64,000 nt of DNA from Diplolepis rosae (Eukaryota; Arthropoda; Insecta; Hymenoptera; Diplolepididae). Made by a program: the position numbers and the translations under genes. The notes beneath the pieces are model-generated. The model saw nothing but the letters and a program-made list of their open reading frames with translations, did no database searches and was not told the origin of the DNA. Positions 23,030 to 33,999 of this stretch are shown here, piece after piece. The stretch is from assembly GCA_030998225.1 (NCBI GenBank), contig JAPYXD010000555.1, forward strand, positions 8,432,001 through 8,496,000, written 5' to 3'. Positions within the stretch are counted from its first letter, which is position 1. Every line of letters begins with the position of its first letter.

Positions 23030-23530
23030 AAGGGTTTTCCAATAGGGACATGACAATTTTATCTATGAATAAAACACAGAAATATTTGAGATATTGAGTT
23101 CAAATTTATTGTGGGTATAGTGCCAGCATTACATTTTATGAATGAAATTCGATATCGGTCATATGACCACCACGAGCCCGTTTACAGCGGTCGATTCTTT
23201 GGACCCAATTTTCCACCACTCTGGCACACATTTCGACCGGAACGTTGGCAATTTCCCGTTGGATGTTGTCTTTGAGGTCGACTAAAGTTGCTGGCTTGTT
23301 GGCATAGACCAGTGACTTGATATGGCCCTATAAAAAGAAATCCAATGGCGTTAGATCGCATGCACGAGGCGGCCATTAGACCGGACCATTTCTCGAGATA
23401 ACACGTTCACCGAATTTGCCTTTCAATAAATCGATTGTGACGCGTGCTGTGTGGCTAGTGGCACCGTTTTGTTGAAACCAAATATCGTTGATGCCAAGTT
23501 CATCCAATTCTGGGCAACAAACCTCTAGGG
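23030..23530 (-). pseudogene. DD41D transposase C-terminal remnant with terminal repeat
   Basis: Read on the minus strand, degenerate coding runs through QNGATSHTARVTIDLLKG and ERVISRNG, then CDLTPLDFFL, a stop where Trp is expected, and RCKRARGGHMTDIEFHS. The 3' non-coding part ends in AGGGTTTTCCAATAGGGACA at 23031, next to TA. A better preserved relative covers 61128-61575, with the same 3' end. The 5' part was replaced by the R1-like LINE that begins at 23531. Confidence 0.75.
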
Positions 23531-24736
23531 GTTGCCTCGTCGTATAGACCAATATGCTTATTGGATACGATGGGGAAGCTTCTGGAGGAGTTGATTCTAC
23601 AACGGCTTCAGGCTCTCTTGGTCGGGGAGAACGGGCTCTCGGAAAACCAGTTCGGATTCAGGAAAGGCAGGTCCACTGTGGACGCCATCCAAGCTGTGGT
23701 TAACATCGCCACAAATGCAAGAAAAGGAACTGGTAAGCGTAAGGGATTCTGTGCGTTGATTAGCATTGACATACGCAATGCGTTCAATACCGCGAGATGG
23801 GACATCTGCATCGAGGCGATGATGCGGAAAAAGGTTCCAGACTTTCTGCGCATGGACCTACCTGCTGGAACGAGCATCGTCGGCTTCGCGGATGACGCAC
23901 TTGTCGTGTGCGCCGCTGACGACGTCGGAATCCTAGAGCTGAGGATCAATGAAAGTCTGTGGCGAGCAAAGCACTGGTTGGATAGCAGAGGCCTTAAAAT
24001 GGCCCCTGAGAAAACCGAGGCTTTGCTCATTACGGACAGGAGATCCTTCCAATACCCGAGGATCGTTCTCGGAGAGCATGAAGTCGAGTGGAAAACAAGC
24101 ATTAAGTACCTGGGGGTGCAGCTGGATCGTAGGTTTGGCTTTGGCGAACACCTAAAGATCGCAGCTGCCAAAGCTACCCAATGTGGAGCGAACTTGGCCC
24201 GGCTTATGCCAAACATTGGTGGACCCAGGGAAGCGAAAAGAATATTGGTGGCGAGCGTGGTCCAATCGAAGCTGCTTTATGCAGCTCCGGTCTGGGCTAA
24301 TGCCTTGCAAAACCATGCTATCCAGAAGAAGCTGTTCTCGGCGCAGAGACTTGTCGCGCTGAGAATAGTTTCAGCATATAGAACTATCTCGACGAGCGCT
24401 ATGTTGGTCCTGGCGAGCGTCCCGCCAATAGGTTTATTGGCGGAGGAAAGGCAGGAAACCTTTCAGCTTCGCAAGGAGCTTCCCTGCGCCGACCTGCAGG
24501 AAATCGCTCGCGCGAAGGATAACGCAGAGCACGCACTCTTCGTCTGCGCAAAATGGGGTGTGGCTAGGGAGGTCCTCGGTCAGGCGGTGGGTTCCGAACT
24601 TACCCCTGACACGATGGTCCCTCTCATGCTCCAGTCTGAGCGGTTCTGGACGCTCATCGAGTCATTCGTCACACTTGTGATGAAGACGAGAGAACTTTAT
24701 GGGCGTCGAGAGCGAAACAACGGGGAGGGACAGTAG
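23531..24736 (+). pseudogene. R1-like non-LTR retrotransposon, reverse transcriptase fragment with internal deletions
   Basis: This is a fragment of a LINE polyprotein, the target-primed reverse transcriptase of R1-clade elements. The frame is open from about 23531 (SSYRPICLLDTMGKLLEE) to the stop at 24734. Visible blocks are QFGFRKGRSTVDAI, the A motif SIDIRNAFNTARWD with its Asp, then the C motif GFADDALVV and the thumb SIKYLGVQLDRRF. Motif B (the PQGS region) is missing: KVPDFLRM runs straight into DLPAGTS, a deletion of about 80 residues. A second deletion joins FQLRKELP to CADLQEIARAKDNAEHALFV, removing part of the C-terminal Cys/His region. Both deletions keep the frame. The endonuclease is absent. 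Codon use is GC-rich compared with its surroundings. It is inactive as an enzyme. Confidence 0.85.
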
Positions 24737-24903
24737 AAATCGCATCGGGGTCTTCACCCGCGGTCCTGCGTCTCGGATAGACTTGGCTGTCCGCGTCGTT
24801 CGGGGGAGGAATCTGTTTGTTTCTCCCCTAGGTGGCGCCGCTAGTCGGTTTGCCTAGTAGGCGTGTGGCCGCGGATGGAAGCGTTTTGTGTGTGTGTGTG
24901 TGT
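24737..24903 (+). other. LINE 3' untranslated region ending in a TG run
   Basis: GC-rich non-coding tail of the R1-like fragment. It reaches a (TG)n tract at 24886-24903, then TCGACACC. The LINE may have inserted at a microsatellite, as some R1-clade families do, but I could not identify a target duplication. Confidence 0.5.
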
Positions 24904-25906
24904 CGACACCTACAGCAGACAGGCTGAAGAGAGGGAACAGTGTTGTCGAGTCGCTATACTGTTACGTTTATCTGTTTGAAAGTGACTGAGATTTAAATGT
25001 TCTAAATTAGAATATCTATAAATCTGCACGGTGGAGAGATTTGATGTTTTTTTTTTAAATTTATATTTTCAAGCAGCACAACTACCGACATTTATTAAAT
25101 TTCTCTACCAGGGCGTTTAATTACTACAAATTAACATTTGGAGAGTGCCTATGCATTGCCCATGAATTACATGTCAAAATAGTCAACTTTGACATTAATT
25201 ATCTCTGCATCGGTACGGTTGAAAAATTTGAAATTAATTTAGCATATAAATAATTATTCTATTTATTTCTATTGTTATTGTTAATTATTGTTATTGTTAT
25301 TATATTGTTATTGTAAATCAGTAAAAATTCACTGATTACATTAGTGAAAATCAACTGATTTAACAGTGAAAAATATTTTTGAATTGGTGAATCAGTGAAA
25401 ATTTGACTGATTCAGATTTAGAGAGTACATACCATAAATATAAAATATATTAATTAATTAATCAGCAAAGCCACATGTCTCGAGTCGGTTTTTAAAACAG
25501 TTCAGATCATTTTTAGAAAGATTTGTGTCGATCAGTCACACAAATCTTTCTAAGAGTTCAGGTCATTCTTTGAGAGACTCCGGTAACAAAGTCTTCACCG
25601 CAAAGTTTTCAAAAATGAAAAATATGTTCGAGTTTTGGCATTGATAACCAATTTGGCTTAATAATAAAAGTTTCTAAATAATTCCGGTCGCTTCATGTGC
25701 AAAATTTGTTATGTTTTTTCATTTATCCGGTTTTTTATTCACAGTGAACTCTGGATATTTTTTCAATTCGTGATGCTGCATACTGGACTACTTCATTTTG
25801 AATTGCAAGCTATGAGATAAGTTTTTGAATTCCGTGATAATTCTTAATTTAATTATTTCCTATATTCTAATGTTCTACAGAAATTTTGAATTAATCTTTG
25901 AATTTA
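24904..25906. other. Intron 1 of copy 1, repeats only
   Basis: Contains a TTG/TTATTG microsatellite (25268-25316), a truncated CTCTCTAAATC-type MITE (25317-25425) and a short inverted pair around CACAAATCTTTCTAA (25520-25555). No gene seen. Confidence 0.6.
25317..25425. mobile_element. CTCTCTAAATC-type MITE, truncated copy
   Basis: The right end CAGATTTAGAGAG is followed by TA at 25426-25427. The interior has CACTGATT words as in the copies at 5858 and 7429. The left end is lost in the microsatellite. Confidence 0.7.
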
Positions 25907-26105
25907 TGGCACTGAAGAGGGCCCCCATATGTGGCCGGAACGTTTGCCTTTCTTTCTTTTTGCGCATTTCCACATCTAATAGTGATATTTTTAATCAAAT
26001 AAAAAAAGATGTAACTGACCCTATGCCAAAATAAGAAGAAATTAACAAAAATTCTATGAATTTGGGCCAATATAATACTAGACATGTTATCAAGCATGTC
26101 ACTTT
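25907..26105 (+). mobile_element. Penelope-like or hammerhead-bearing element end
   Basis: GGCACTGAAGAGGGCCCCCA is followed by TGTGGCCGGAACGTTTGCC, the same motif as in both arms of the 8.4-kb element. Downstream similarity covers ACTGACCCTATGCC and GGGCCAATATAATA up to CATGTCAC. This shows a dispersed family. The core has GGAAC where GAAAC is expected, so any ribozyme here is broken. Confidence 0.5.
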
Positions 26106-26335
26106 AAAAATTAAATATAAGGTTCCATATAGATTGAAGATCGACTTCCAGAATTGGGTAAATGTTCACGTTTTTAATGACTATAATTATGAAATTGTAA
26201 ACAAGATATATGCGCTAAAATGTTCGAATAAGAAAATTGATATTATAAAATATTTTAGTTACCCACTGCGTTGGATGCTCCCATAAACGCGAAGATCAGA
26301 AGACCACTTATTTTCCACAGTTTCATGTTTCTCAT

Positions 26336-26480
26336 AAAATGACCTTTCTATTTTGAGACACTAGCAAGTATGAATGCTACGTGTCAGCCTTGAAAAATCG
26401 TTATCAGTATAATCTGCATACTCGCGACACTGCGAAAAATGTATTTACACTTTAGAAATATTTGCAATCGTAGACAAATT
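26336..26480 (-). promoter_or_regulatory. Conserved upstream block, protease homolog copy 1
   Basis: The 140 bp before exon 1 match the blocks upstream of copies 2 (42680-42820) and 3 (57583-57725) closely, including GACACTAGCAAGTATGAATG and TACTCGCGACACTGCG (plus strand). TTATCA at 26401-26406 is a WGATAR (TGATAA) site on the gene strand. It is a likely promoter and 5' untranslated region. No clear TATA box. Confidence 0.45.
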
Positions 26481-26525
26481 AAGATAAAATTGAAAAAATT
26501 TGTCTTATTTCTTATCGAGTTATAT

Positions 26526-26706
26526 TAAAAATGTAGTTTTTGCTCAGCGACCCACAACTAGAGAAGATCTGATGGAAAGGATTCGGAGAGCTTGCGCAGA
26601 CATCTCTCGAGAAACTTTGCTGAAAACTCTAGACGGTTTTGAAAGACCTCTACGTTTGTGTCTTCAAGCCAATAGAGAGCACTTCGAAGAGTTACTCCGT
26701 GGCTGA
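26526..26706 (+). pseudogene. Tc1/mariner-type transposase, C-terminal tail
   Basis: The frame reads RPTTREDLMERIRRACADIS followed by a helix-rich tail and REHFEELLRG before a stop. This matches the extreme C-terminus of a common insect DDE transposase family in which a TRxxLxxRIRxAC motif follows the third catalytic residue. Nothing upstream of it is preserved. Confidence 0.65.
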
Positions 26707-26933
26707 TTGTAACACCGGTAGCAATGGTGAGAGGCAAGGGGACTCACGTTAATCAACCACCCGAAATGTGAGAGGAGAGGGTAACTCATGACAAGAAAAC
26801 ACCCCAAAGGAAATAGAACTTATTACGCCCACGCCGTTGTTTCTGGGTAACGCTAAAAGTAAGGACAAAGTGTCTTTTTTTTGTAACTAGTCACAGAGAA
26901 GTGGCATTGTAAAGATTGTCACTTTTGTAACTA
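26707..26933. other. Unassigned spacer
   Basis: GC-richer than average (CACCCGAAATGTGAGAGG and similar). No structural RNA or coding signal recognised. Confidence 0.35.
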
Positions 26934-27781
26934 CCAGGTCTAGAAGTATGAAACCGGAATTTCCCTATAGATGGTGCTTGTCATCAGTTTAGGGACCGTA
27001 CGACCGCTTCTGCAGCGCCATCTTCTCTCTCTAGCAGCTGAGAAAGATTTTCAGTAGACAACAACCCAAGTTCGATATACCAATGTATTTACTACAAGCA
27101 TCAACATGTCAAGTTTTGTGCCTACGAACTACGATTTGCGGACAGCACTGGTTTTTTGTTATTACTTGAAGAAAAATGCTGCAGAATCGCATCGAATGCT
27201 TGTTGAAGGTTACGGTAAACATGCTCTTGGCAAAACACAGTGTTTCGAGTGGTTTAAAAAATTCAAAAGTGGTAATTTTGATGAAGAGCTGCTAAAACCT
27301 GGTGAAAGTGTCAACACGAATCGCTACCAACAGCAAATGATCGATTTAAATCGAGCATCACAAGAAAAACGACCGGATTGTCGAAGAAGGCAACACAAAG
27401 TTATTTTTCTTCACGATAATACCCCACCACACACAGCGAAACGGGTCAAGGAAACGATCGAGACGTTCAGTTGGGAAATACTGGTGCATGCCGCTTATTT
27501 TCCAGACTTGGCTCCATCGGATTACCATCTGTTCGCATCATTGGGCCACGCTCTCGCTTAAGAACGCTTCACTTCGTACGAAAATGTACGAGAATGGCTG
27601 GATAACTGGTTTGATTTAAAAGACGAAGTTTTATTGGTGTGGCATTTATCATCTTTCGGAGAGGTGGGAAAAATGTGTAATAGCAATGGAGATTACTTTG
27701 AATAAAATATTTTTGATCATTTTCATGCAACAGACGTGTAACTTTTGCAAAAAAATTCCGGTTTCATACTTCTAGACCTGG
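26934..27781 (+). mobile_element. Mariner element, internally deleted, TA-flanked
   Basis: 848 bp with matching ends CCAGGTCTAGAAGTATGAAA (left) and its complement at the right, extending through CCGGAATTT. TA lies at 26932-26933 and 27782-27783. Both ends are well preserved, so it could still be moved in trans if a matching transposase existed. Confidence 0.9.
27106..27664 (+). pseudogene. Mariner DD34D transposase, internal deletion
   Basis: Starts MSSFVPTNYDLRTALVFCYY, the N-terminal helix-turn-helix region, through CFEWFKKFKSGNFD, then joins directly to EELLKPGESVNTNRY. The deletion removes the linker, the second helix-turn-helix and the first catalytic Asp. The second Asp (LHDNTPPH) and third (DLAPSDYHLF) are present, 34 residues apart. 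A TAA after GHALA (about 27559) ends the 151-codon frame; the remaining tail (ERFTSYENVREWLDNWFDLK) is shifted or truncated further on. Not a functional enzyme. Confidence 0.85.
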
Positions 27782-27787
27782 TACATA

Positions 27788-28830
27788 CAAGGTACGTTCC
27801 AAAATAAACGAGACTGATCTAAAATAGAAACGACAGGAGCTTTGTTCTGATAAATTCGAGTTTATTTATTCAAAATAGTCCCCTCCGGCCTCGATACACT
27901 GTTTTGCGCGATCCAAAAGCTTTTCGAAAGAGTGTTTCAGGTCATTGACCGGAATGTCCTTCAGGATGTCTGTACAAGTCTTTTGGATGGCCTCTACGGA
28001 CGCAAAACGTTTTCATTACATGACCAAATGCAATTTTCCGAATAGGTAGAAGTCACAGGGAGCCATATTAGGCGAATACGGTGAGTAGTTGACGAATAAA
28101 ATGTGATTTTTGGTAAAAAAATCAGTGATAAGCGTTGAACGATAGGCCGGCGCATTATCGTGCAAATTGCGCCAACTGCCATTTTCACGGTATTGCCGCC
28201 TCACACGGCGAATTTTCGGTCAAAATGCGATGAATTGAATCTTTTGACATGTTTAATTCCATTGCCATGTGTCGCAAAGAAGATTTTGGCTCATTTCTTA
28301 TAAATTCACGCACAATTTCAATATTACTTGGTGTAATCACGAAACTTTCCTGACCGGGATGTTCGTCGTCCTTGACGTCTTCACGACCTTTTTTGAATCG
28401 TTTAAACCACTCATGGACTCTGGCACGGAATAAATAATTGTCACCATACACTTGTTTCATTAATTCAAACCTTTCAGTAAAAGTTTTACCAAGTTTCAAA
28501 CAAAACTTAATATTAATGTGAAAATGTATTTTTGTTGTTACCAGTATAAAACTGTTGATTGAGTAGATGATGGCCTTTCTGGTATTTATTAAGATGTAAA
28601 TCAACAAAACTTAATATTCGCTCTTTGTCCGAAGTTCATTTTTCGACCGATGCTATAAACACACTGTCCCTTATAAAGCAATAACTCGGCTTCTAATTGT
28701 CCGTTGGTCATGAAATTTTGACAGAACGTCAGTGAAGGATGTACCTTTCCAACTTCTACTCCCATCAGAAGATAACGCCACTAAAAATAGCTATTTTGAA
28801 AAAGTCTCGTTTATTTTGGAACGCACCTTG
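27788..28830 (-). mobile_element. Second mariner element, back to back with the first
   Basis: 1043 bp. Ends CAAGGTACGTTCCAAAATAA and the complement of CAAGGTGCGTTCCAAAATAA, flanked by TA at 27786-27787 and 28831-28832. Only four bases lie between the two mariner target duplications, so it landed next to the earlier element. Confidence 0.9.
27994..28551 (-). pseudogene. Mariner transposase of the second element, internal deletion
   Basis: The minus-strand frame shows KFCLKLGKTFTERFELMKQV, VHEWFKRFKKGREDVKDDE, then the second helix-turn-helix in SSLRHMAMELNMSKDSIHRI. At ILTENSPCEAAIP the frame breaks. The C-terminal part continues in another frame with the second Asp (LHDNAPAYR) and the third in NMAPCDFYLFGK, 34 residues apart. 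The first catalytic Asp region is deleted. Similar ORFs are common in insects. It is dead. Confidence 0.8.
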
Positions 28831-28884
28831 TAGATATAGTCTTTACATCTTATCCGAAATGATTGATACTGTCTGGGTGTGTTT

Positions 28885-28900
28885 GGGGGGGGGGGGGGGG
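28885..28900 (+). repeat. Homopolymer of 16 G
   Basis: Sixteen consecutive G, a composition outlier here and likely to vary in length or be misassembled. Confidence 0.85.
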
Positions 28901-29469
28901 TGATAACAATTCACAGCCTTCATTCTACAAAAAAAAATTATCCGAGCACATAGTTCAATCTAAGAAAAAGCGTCTTAACCTTCAAGTCACCTTGAAAATT
29001 GACCTGAAGGTCTTGATGGCCAAGGTGATGTGCACCTTAACATTTCATCGACTTTTGTAAAGCATCTTGAACGTTTGTTTACCTCGAAAAACCAAGACAA
29101 TTCAAATAAAGGGCATCTGGTCGTTTCTCAGACATTTGATCTTAATTTTTTACCCTTCAAAGGTCACAAAAACCATTTTCCTACAGGTCATTTTTGACGT
29201 GAAATTTCCCGCTCTTTTTAAATCCGCAGTCAAAAATAGGGGTTCTCATTTAAGAAAAGGGTCTTACCTCCATTTGACCCTGAAAATGGACCTCAAGGTC
29301 AAAATTGATGGGACAGTCAAATGTCCCCCTCGGTCCTGGTCAACCTTTGTCCGAACGATTTTTTCGTAGATAAAATATTTTAGAAGATATTTGGGATTAT
29401 AGATTAAAATGGGTCACCTTGTATATCTATATCTATGTAAAGATCTACATTAGATCTACATATATCTAT
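28901..29469. other. Decayed transposon, unassigned
   Basis: Repeated AAGGTCA/TGACCTT words (for example near 28982-29020 and 29264-29302) and an end-like ATGGGTCACCTTGTATA near 29409. No open protein family. Probably an old DNA transposon. Confidence 0.4.
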
Positions 29470-29640
29470 CAAGTGTACAAATAAGTTTCCTCCCTTTTTA
29501 TCAAAAATTGGGCATTTATTGTGAAAGAACAGAACCTTATGTTTTTTCGAAGTATTGTCCATCGTATTCTTCTTTTTACGTTTGGTACGAATCTTTATCT
29601 AATAATGCTTCCAATTCCGCGTCTGCGTACACTTATAGAT
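29470..29640 (-). pseudogene. Mariner remnant with GTGTACAAATAAG end
   Basis: GTGTACAAATAAGTTTCC at the left is the terminal repeat of the mariner family seen whole at 49771 and 59143. On the minus strand a DGQYFEK tail and a piece reading AELEALLDKD survive. Most of the gene is deleted. Confidence 0.6.
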
Positions 29641-29753
29641 ATAGATATATCTATATATATTGTGGCGGCTCTTGTCATGTAAGCCACTACAGATTAATAC
29701 ATTGTTCCTTTGGGGAAATTTCGATTATTGTTACTTTGGAGTTTATCTTATTT

Positions 29754-29972
29754 TATGTGCCTCCAGCGCGTAAACTCGTTTTTACGCTACAGTTGAGAGT
29801 AGCGCAATGTTATGTATTACGACACAGAGGAATGTAATGTAAAAAGTGAACTGCGCATGTGCCTATAATCATACAGCGGAGCGTGATCTTCTTCTTCGTA
29901 GTGTTGGCACCGTACTGACAAAAGCATTATCGCTCGTCGCGTAATAACCCTCATTATGCGCCTAGGCACATA
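29754..29972. mobile_element. TATGTGCC MITE
   Basis: About 220 bp starting TATGTGCCTCCAGCGCGTAA and ending CGCCTAGGCACATAATA. The same sequence forms much of the arms of the foldback at 37081-38531, including ACAGCGGAGCGT and TTGGCACCGTACTGACAAA. Confidence 0.65.
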
Positions 29973-29982
29973 ATATACTATT

Positions 29983-30160
29983 ACGGCTGCAAATCCTTAG
30001 ATAAATTCCAATTGTTACCGCTTTAGATTTTATTTTATTTTACGGCTGCGAATCCTTAGGCAAATTTCAATTGTTACCGCTTTAGATTTAATTTTATTTT
30101 ACGACTGCATATCCTTAGACAAATTTTAACTATTGCTTTTTTAGATTTTATTCTTTTTTA
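29983..30160. repeat. 59-bp tandem repeat, three copies
   Basis: The units start ACGGCTGC (29983), ACGGCTGC (30042) and ACGACTGC (30101), an exact 59-bp period. Each has AATCCTTAG-type and ATTGTTACCGCTTTAGATTT-type segments. Divergence grows toward the third unit. Confidence 0.85.
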
Positions 30161-30655
30161 TAAGTTTTAATCCCTAGCTCGTTTCTTTTTCTTTAAAATT
30201 CAAAAGTGTTTTTCAATGTAGCTCAAAACTCTAATGACCTGCAGTTCTACGGAATATTTCATAACTTAGGATATATTCTAAATTCCGGAATTTGAAATTT
30301 ATGGTTAGCTTTTCTCTGCTGAACTTGTGTTTCTCTTCGATACTCAGTTATTACTTTCGTAACATCTGTTTAGCCAAAGTAAATGATTTCGCAGTCAGGC
30401 TCTTGGAATTTGTTAAGGTTTTGTCTCTATTCTTCTTAGCGGTTTCACTTTACTGACCGATGTGAGCCATCAAGGGCTCGACCTGCCGTAAGTTCGACAA
30501 TTGCATACAAAGTTCATTATTGTCTCTCTCTCTCTTCAAAGTTCTTTGTCATGTACGTAGGATCCTAGGCAAGGATACGACAGTTAGTTAGTTGTGATCT
30601 CCCGTCCTGAGCATTTCGCCTTGGCTCGGAAAAATAAAATATAAAACGCCTTGTT
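30161..30655. other. Unassigned
   Basis: No gene recognised. Confidence 0.35.
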
Positions 30656-31184
30656 TACAAAGAAGGCGTGTTGTTTACACTTCAGCGAAATGACACATAT
30701 TGATTATTAGAGGAAAATGGTGACGCTTTAACATGAAGTTTGATAGAAATTTAGATTACAATTTCAATAGAATAATTTAATTTTTATTTAAATATTTATT
30801 TTTCTTCTTCATGAATACAATTAGGAAGACTTAAATTACTGTAGTCATAACTCTTGCCTATACATTGTCATATTAATATATGATTAATATACATTAAAAC
30901 AAAATTCTTGTCGTGTTAGTCTTGGGCGCCAATTCTTCGCGTAATAATTGGTATATATTTCTGCAAAGAATTCCATCTAAGATTAAAACGAGAGCAGTAT
31001 TTACCCGGTGAAGAATTTTTTAATTAATTTTTCTCAATCATGTTTGTATAATATATTAATCTTAAATATATAGGATAGCTGTTTACAATGGATATCTCTG
31101 ACAGAATGATGCACAATACATCAAAAGTACAATGGGTATAACACCACACAAAATGGTTACATGATTCACGAAAGCTCTGAGATA
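30656..31184. repeat. Mariner 5' fragment joined to duplicated downstream flank of copy 2
   Basis: 30656-30737 matches the 5' part of the mariner at 59880-59941 (GTGTTGTTTACACTTCAGYG and the AAAATGGTGACGCTTTAACATG stretch). 30740-31117 matches 60400-60715, and 31030-31184 matches 61580-61700. So the downstream flanks of protease-homolog copies 2 and 4 are paralogous. Confidence 0.65.
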
Positions 31185-31372
31185 CACTGTTAGAAATTTC
31201 TACCATAATTTTCCAAAACACATAACTCGGATTTTATTCACACACAGAGAAAAATAGTTGAAGTAATTTTACTCAACTTCCGACCAAATTTGGAACATAT
31301 AGACAACTTAGAAGTTATTTAGTATCACTGTAACCGTGAGTCGCAAGACTCGTTCCGACAGCTATATCTCTA

Positions 31373-32159
31373 CACTGCTAAAAATTTCTATTGTAAGTTT
31401 ACAATAAATGTAATGGAAGTTTATTACCAAAACGCAATGTAATTTTTCATTACATGGAAATGTAAAATTTTTTCCAATCGTAAATATGTTTGCAAGTTTC
31501 GCATATATTTAGTCTTTATTTTAAATTTAATTCATCAAAGCAAAAGAGATATCAGTTTTCAAATTTATTAGTTTCACTTGTTCGACTTTAAAATTAAATA
31601 TAAAAATTTTAAAATGTACTTTAAATAAGTAACAAATATAAAAAGAATTATGATTTACAAGTTCGGATTTTGAAAAGGAATAAAATTTCAGAGTCTAATT
31701 GAACGAGGATTGAATTTGGAATTTTCCAAATAAGAATAAGCAAATATTTATAATAATTGTGCTTTACCCGGCAGAAAGTTAACCATTAATTGAATTTGAG
31801 TTTATCGCATGGCATCGACTGCCTTATTTTTGAAGCAGAATGAGACAGAAATTTAGGAAAATTTCTTCATAGGAACTACCTATCCTGTTAAATAAATTAA
31901 ACTTACCTTGTACGTCGTATCCAAATCTCAGTCAAAGATTTTTAACGGTTCCTTCTTAGCGAGAAACCATAAGTGAAACATACTGACAACCCACGATGAC
32001 CGATGGTAGCGACACTCCGCGGCAGGGTGACACTACTTTCAACTTCACAATATTATTGTAATTAATTATTGTAAATCCACTCTACAATACTCCAATTGTA
32101 ATTTTACATTACAATTTGTACTGTAATGTATTGTAAAATCATAAACATTTATAACAGTG
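31373..32159. mobile_element. 787-bp TA-flanked MITE in the stack
   Basis: CACTGCTAAAAATTTCTA at the left and the complement of CACTGTTATAAATGTTTA at the right, with TA at 31371-31372 and 32160-32161. The ends are rich in TTGTAA and TTACAA words. They resemble the ends of the outermost unit, so both may belong to one family. Confidence 0.7.
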
Positions 32160-32945
32160 TATTCACGCGGAACGAATGAAAGTAATCTGCACCTTGGCCA
32201 CACATAATTTTAATGAATTCTTGATTCATAATTTTTTCTTAATTCTTAATTTTATTGTAAAATCCATATTTTGAAAATATACAACACAGAAAATAAAAGA
32301 ACCTTATTTTAAATGTTTTTACTTTTTGATAATAATGCCATTTTTTAATGTACATTTCAAACTTTAGTTTCATTAAACTTCATACGTAGTTAAAATAAAA
32401 ATGCATACTAAATTTTAATTAATAATTATATTATATATATTAGCAATCATAATTATAATAATTAATTAATTATATTAATTTTAAAAAAATTATGAATAAT
32501 TTATGAAAAAAGTTGATTTATTTTTATTTGAGTAAGACTCAAAAACTCTAGTTACGACACTTACTCTCACAAGCTCTGAATAACTCTTGCAGTCACTATA
32601 TAAAAACGTTCCAAGTTTTATGTCTCAGGATTGTAAGCGGGTGTGTGCGTGATTTGATGAAACCGTATCGTCGTATATATAAGTTTTATTTATTAGGTTT
32701 ATATTTGTGAAATTATATATTTAAGTGTATTTGTGATAGAAAATATGATTGACTGCGACTGAATGGTGTGAAGGTATTTGTATGCTGTTTATGTATGTAT
32801 GTATGTATCGGATGACTAATGGCACGCTCGAGGTAAACATTTTTTTTTATTTAAGAGAACCATATACCATCGCTGGTTCAAGTAATACGCCCGATGCTCA
32901 TTTTACTCAACTATGGTTTAAAGCACCTCAAGCGTCGGTGATATA
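32160..32945. other. Interior of stacked element, unassigned
   Basis: AT-rich; a (TGTA)n run near 32793-32806. No gene seen. Confidence 0.4.
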
Positions 32946-33136
32946 CCAGGGGTGTTAGTTGAAATTTTCCGGTTATACTCATAGATGTCGCTAGAGTTAT
33001 GTATACATTTATATGATTTGGGATCTATGTCATATTTTTCTATGGACAATAAACTTCAAAAATACACAATTACATTCTGCCAAAATAATAGCATCATAGT
33101 TGTTTACCTCAGTGAATATGTCGAGTTTCGTTCCGA

Positions 33137-33206
33137 CCCTAGCGGACCCGTGTGAGAAAACGGTCATAGAATACTCTGACCGTTCTCTCACACGGGTCCG
33201 CTAGGG
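33137..33206. repeat. 70-bp near-perfect hairpin inserted in a transposase gene
   Basis: A 30-bp left arm (33137-33166, starting CCCTAGCGGACCCGTGTGAG) and right arm (33177-33206) pair with a single mismatch around a 10-base loop TAGAATACTC. It sits right after the sixth codon of the mariner transposase. No obvious target duplication. It may be a very small foldback insertion. Confidence 0.8.
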
Positions 33207-33999
33207 AAGTAAATCGCATTTGCGGCATTCGTTGCTTTTCTTATTTCATCAAAACAAAAAAGCAGTTGAAGCTCATCGATTGCTGGTAGAAACTTATGGT
33301 GAACATGCTCCAGTGATTAGAACATGTGAGACATGGTTTCATCAATCTAAAAGTGGAAATTTCGATTTAACAGACAATGAACATCCTGGTGCAGCGAAAA
33401 AGTTCGAAGACGAGGAATTGCAGGCGTTATTGGATAAAGACTCAACCCAATTGCAACAACAATTGACACAAACACTAAATGTGACCCGAGGAGCAATTTG
33501 CCAACATTTAAAAGCCATGGGAAAAATCCAAAAGTACGGAAAATGGGTACCATACCAACTGAACGATAGACAAATGGAAAATCGAAAAACCATTTGTGAA
33601 ATGCTGCTTCAACGGTTCGAAAGGAAATTTTTTCTGCGTCGAATTGTCACGCGGGACGAAAAATGGATTTATTTCGAGAACCCGAAGCGGAAAAAATCAT
33701 CGACTCCAAGGCCAAATCCATTTGGCCGTAAGACAATGCTCTGTGTTTAGTGGGACCAGTGTTGTGTGGTGTACTTCGAGTTATTAAAACCTGGTGAGAC
33801 GGTGAATACGGATCGCTACCGACAACAAATCATCAATTTGAATCATGCGTTGATCGAAAAACGGCCGGAATGGGCCCGAAGACATGGCAAAGTTATCCTA
33901 CAACATGACAACGCACCGTCTCATACCGCTAAAGTGGTGTAGAACACATTAAAAGCATTGAATTGCGAAATATTATAGCACCCGCCGTACTCTCCAGAT

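Larger units (their letters stand above)
20244..26335 (-). pseudogene. Secreted S1 protease homolog, copy 1 (damaged)
   Basis: Exons: 26335-26263 (signal peptide MKLWKISGLLIFAFMGASNA), 22414-22252, 20995-20842, a partial exon 4 ending at 20552, and 20450-20244. Introns are GT-AG with the same phases as copies 2 and 3. Exon 4 has lost about 70 bp including its acceptor and roughly the first 25 codons (junction near 20725), so the message cannot be spliced normally. In exon 5 the usual TGA stop has become GGA, which adds GKTYKRCLLL. Where S1 enzymes have GDSGGP this copy has RDRGSP; the Asp region reads GTGLAVIK; the His region reads VNAYCPS. It was a non-catalytic trypsin-fold protein before it broke. 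Intron 1 (22415-26262) holds a DD41D remnant, an R1-like LINE and a Penelope-like end; intron 2 holds a 1-kb TA-flanked element. Confidence 0.7.

Noticed and set aside
23608..24216. 202-codon minus-strand frame
   Set aside because: Antisense shadow of the R1-like reverse transcriptase, caused by its GC-rich codons.
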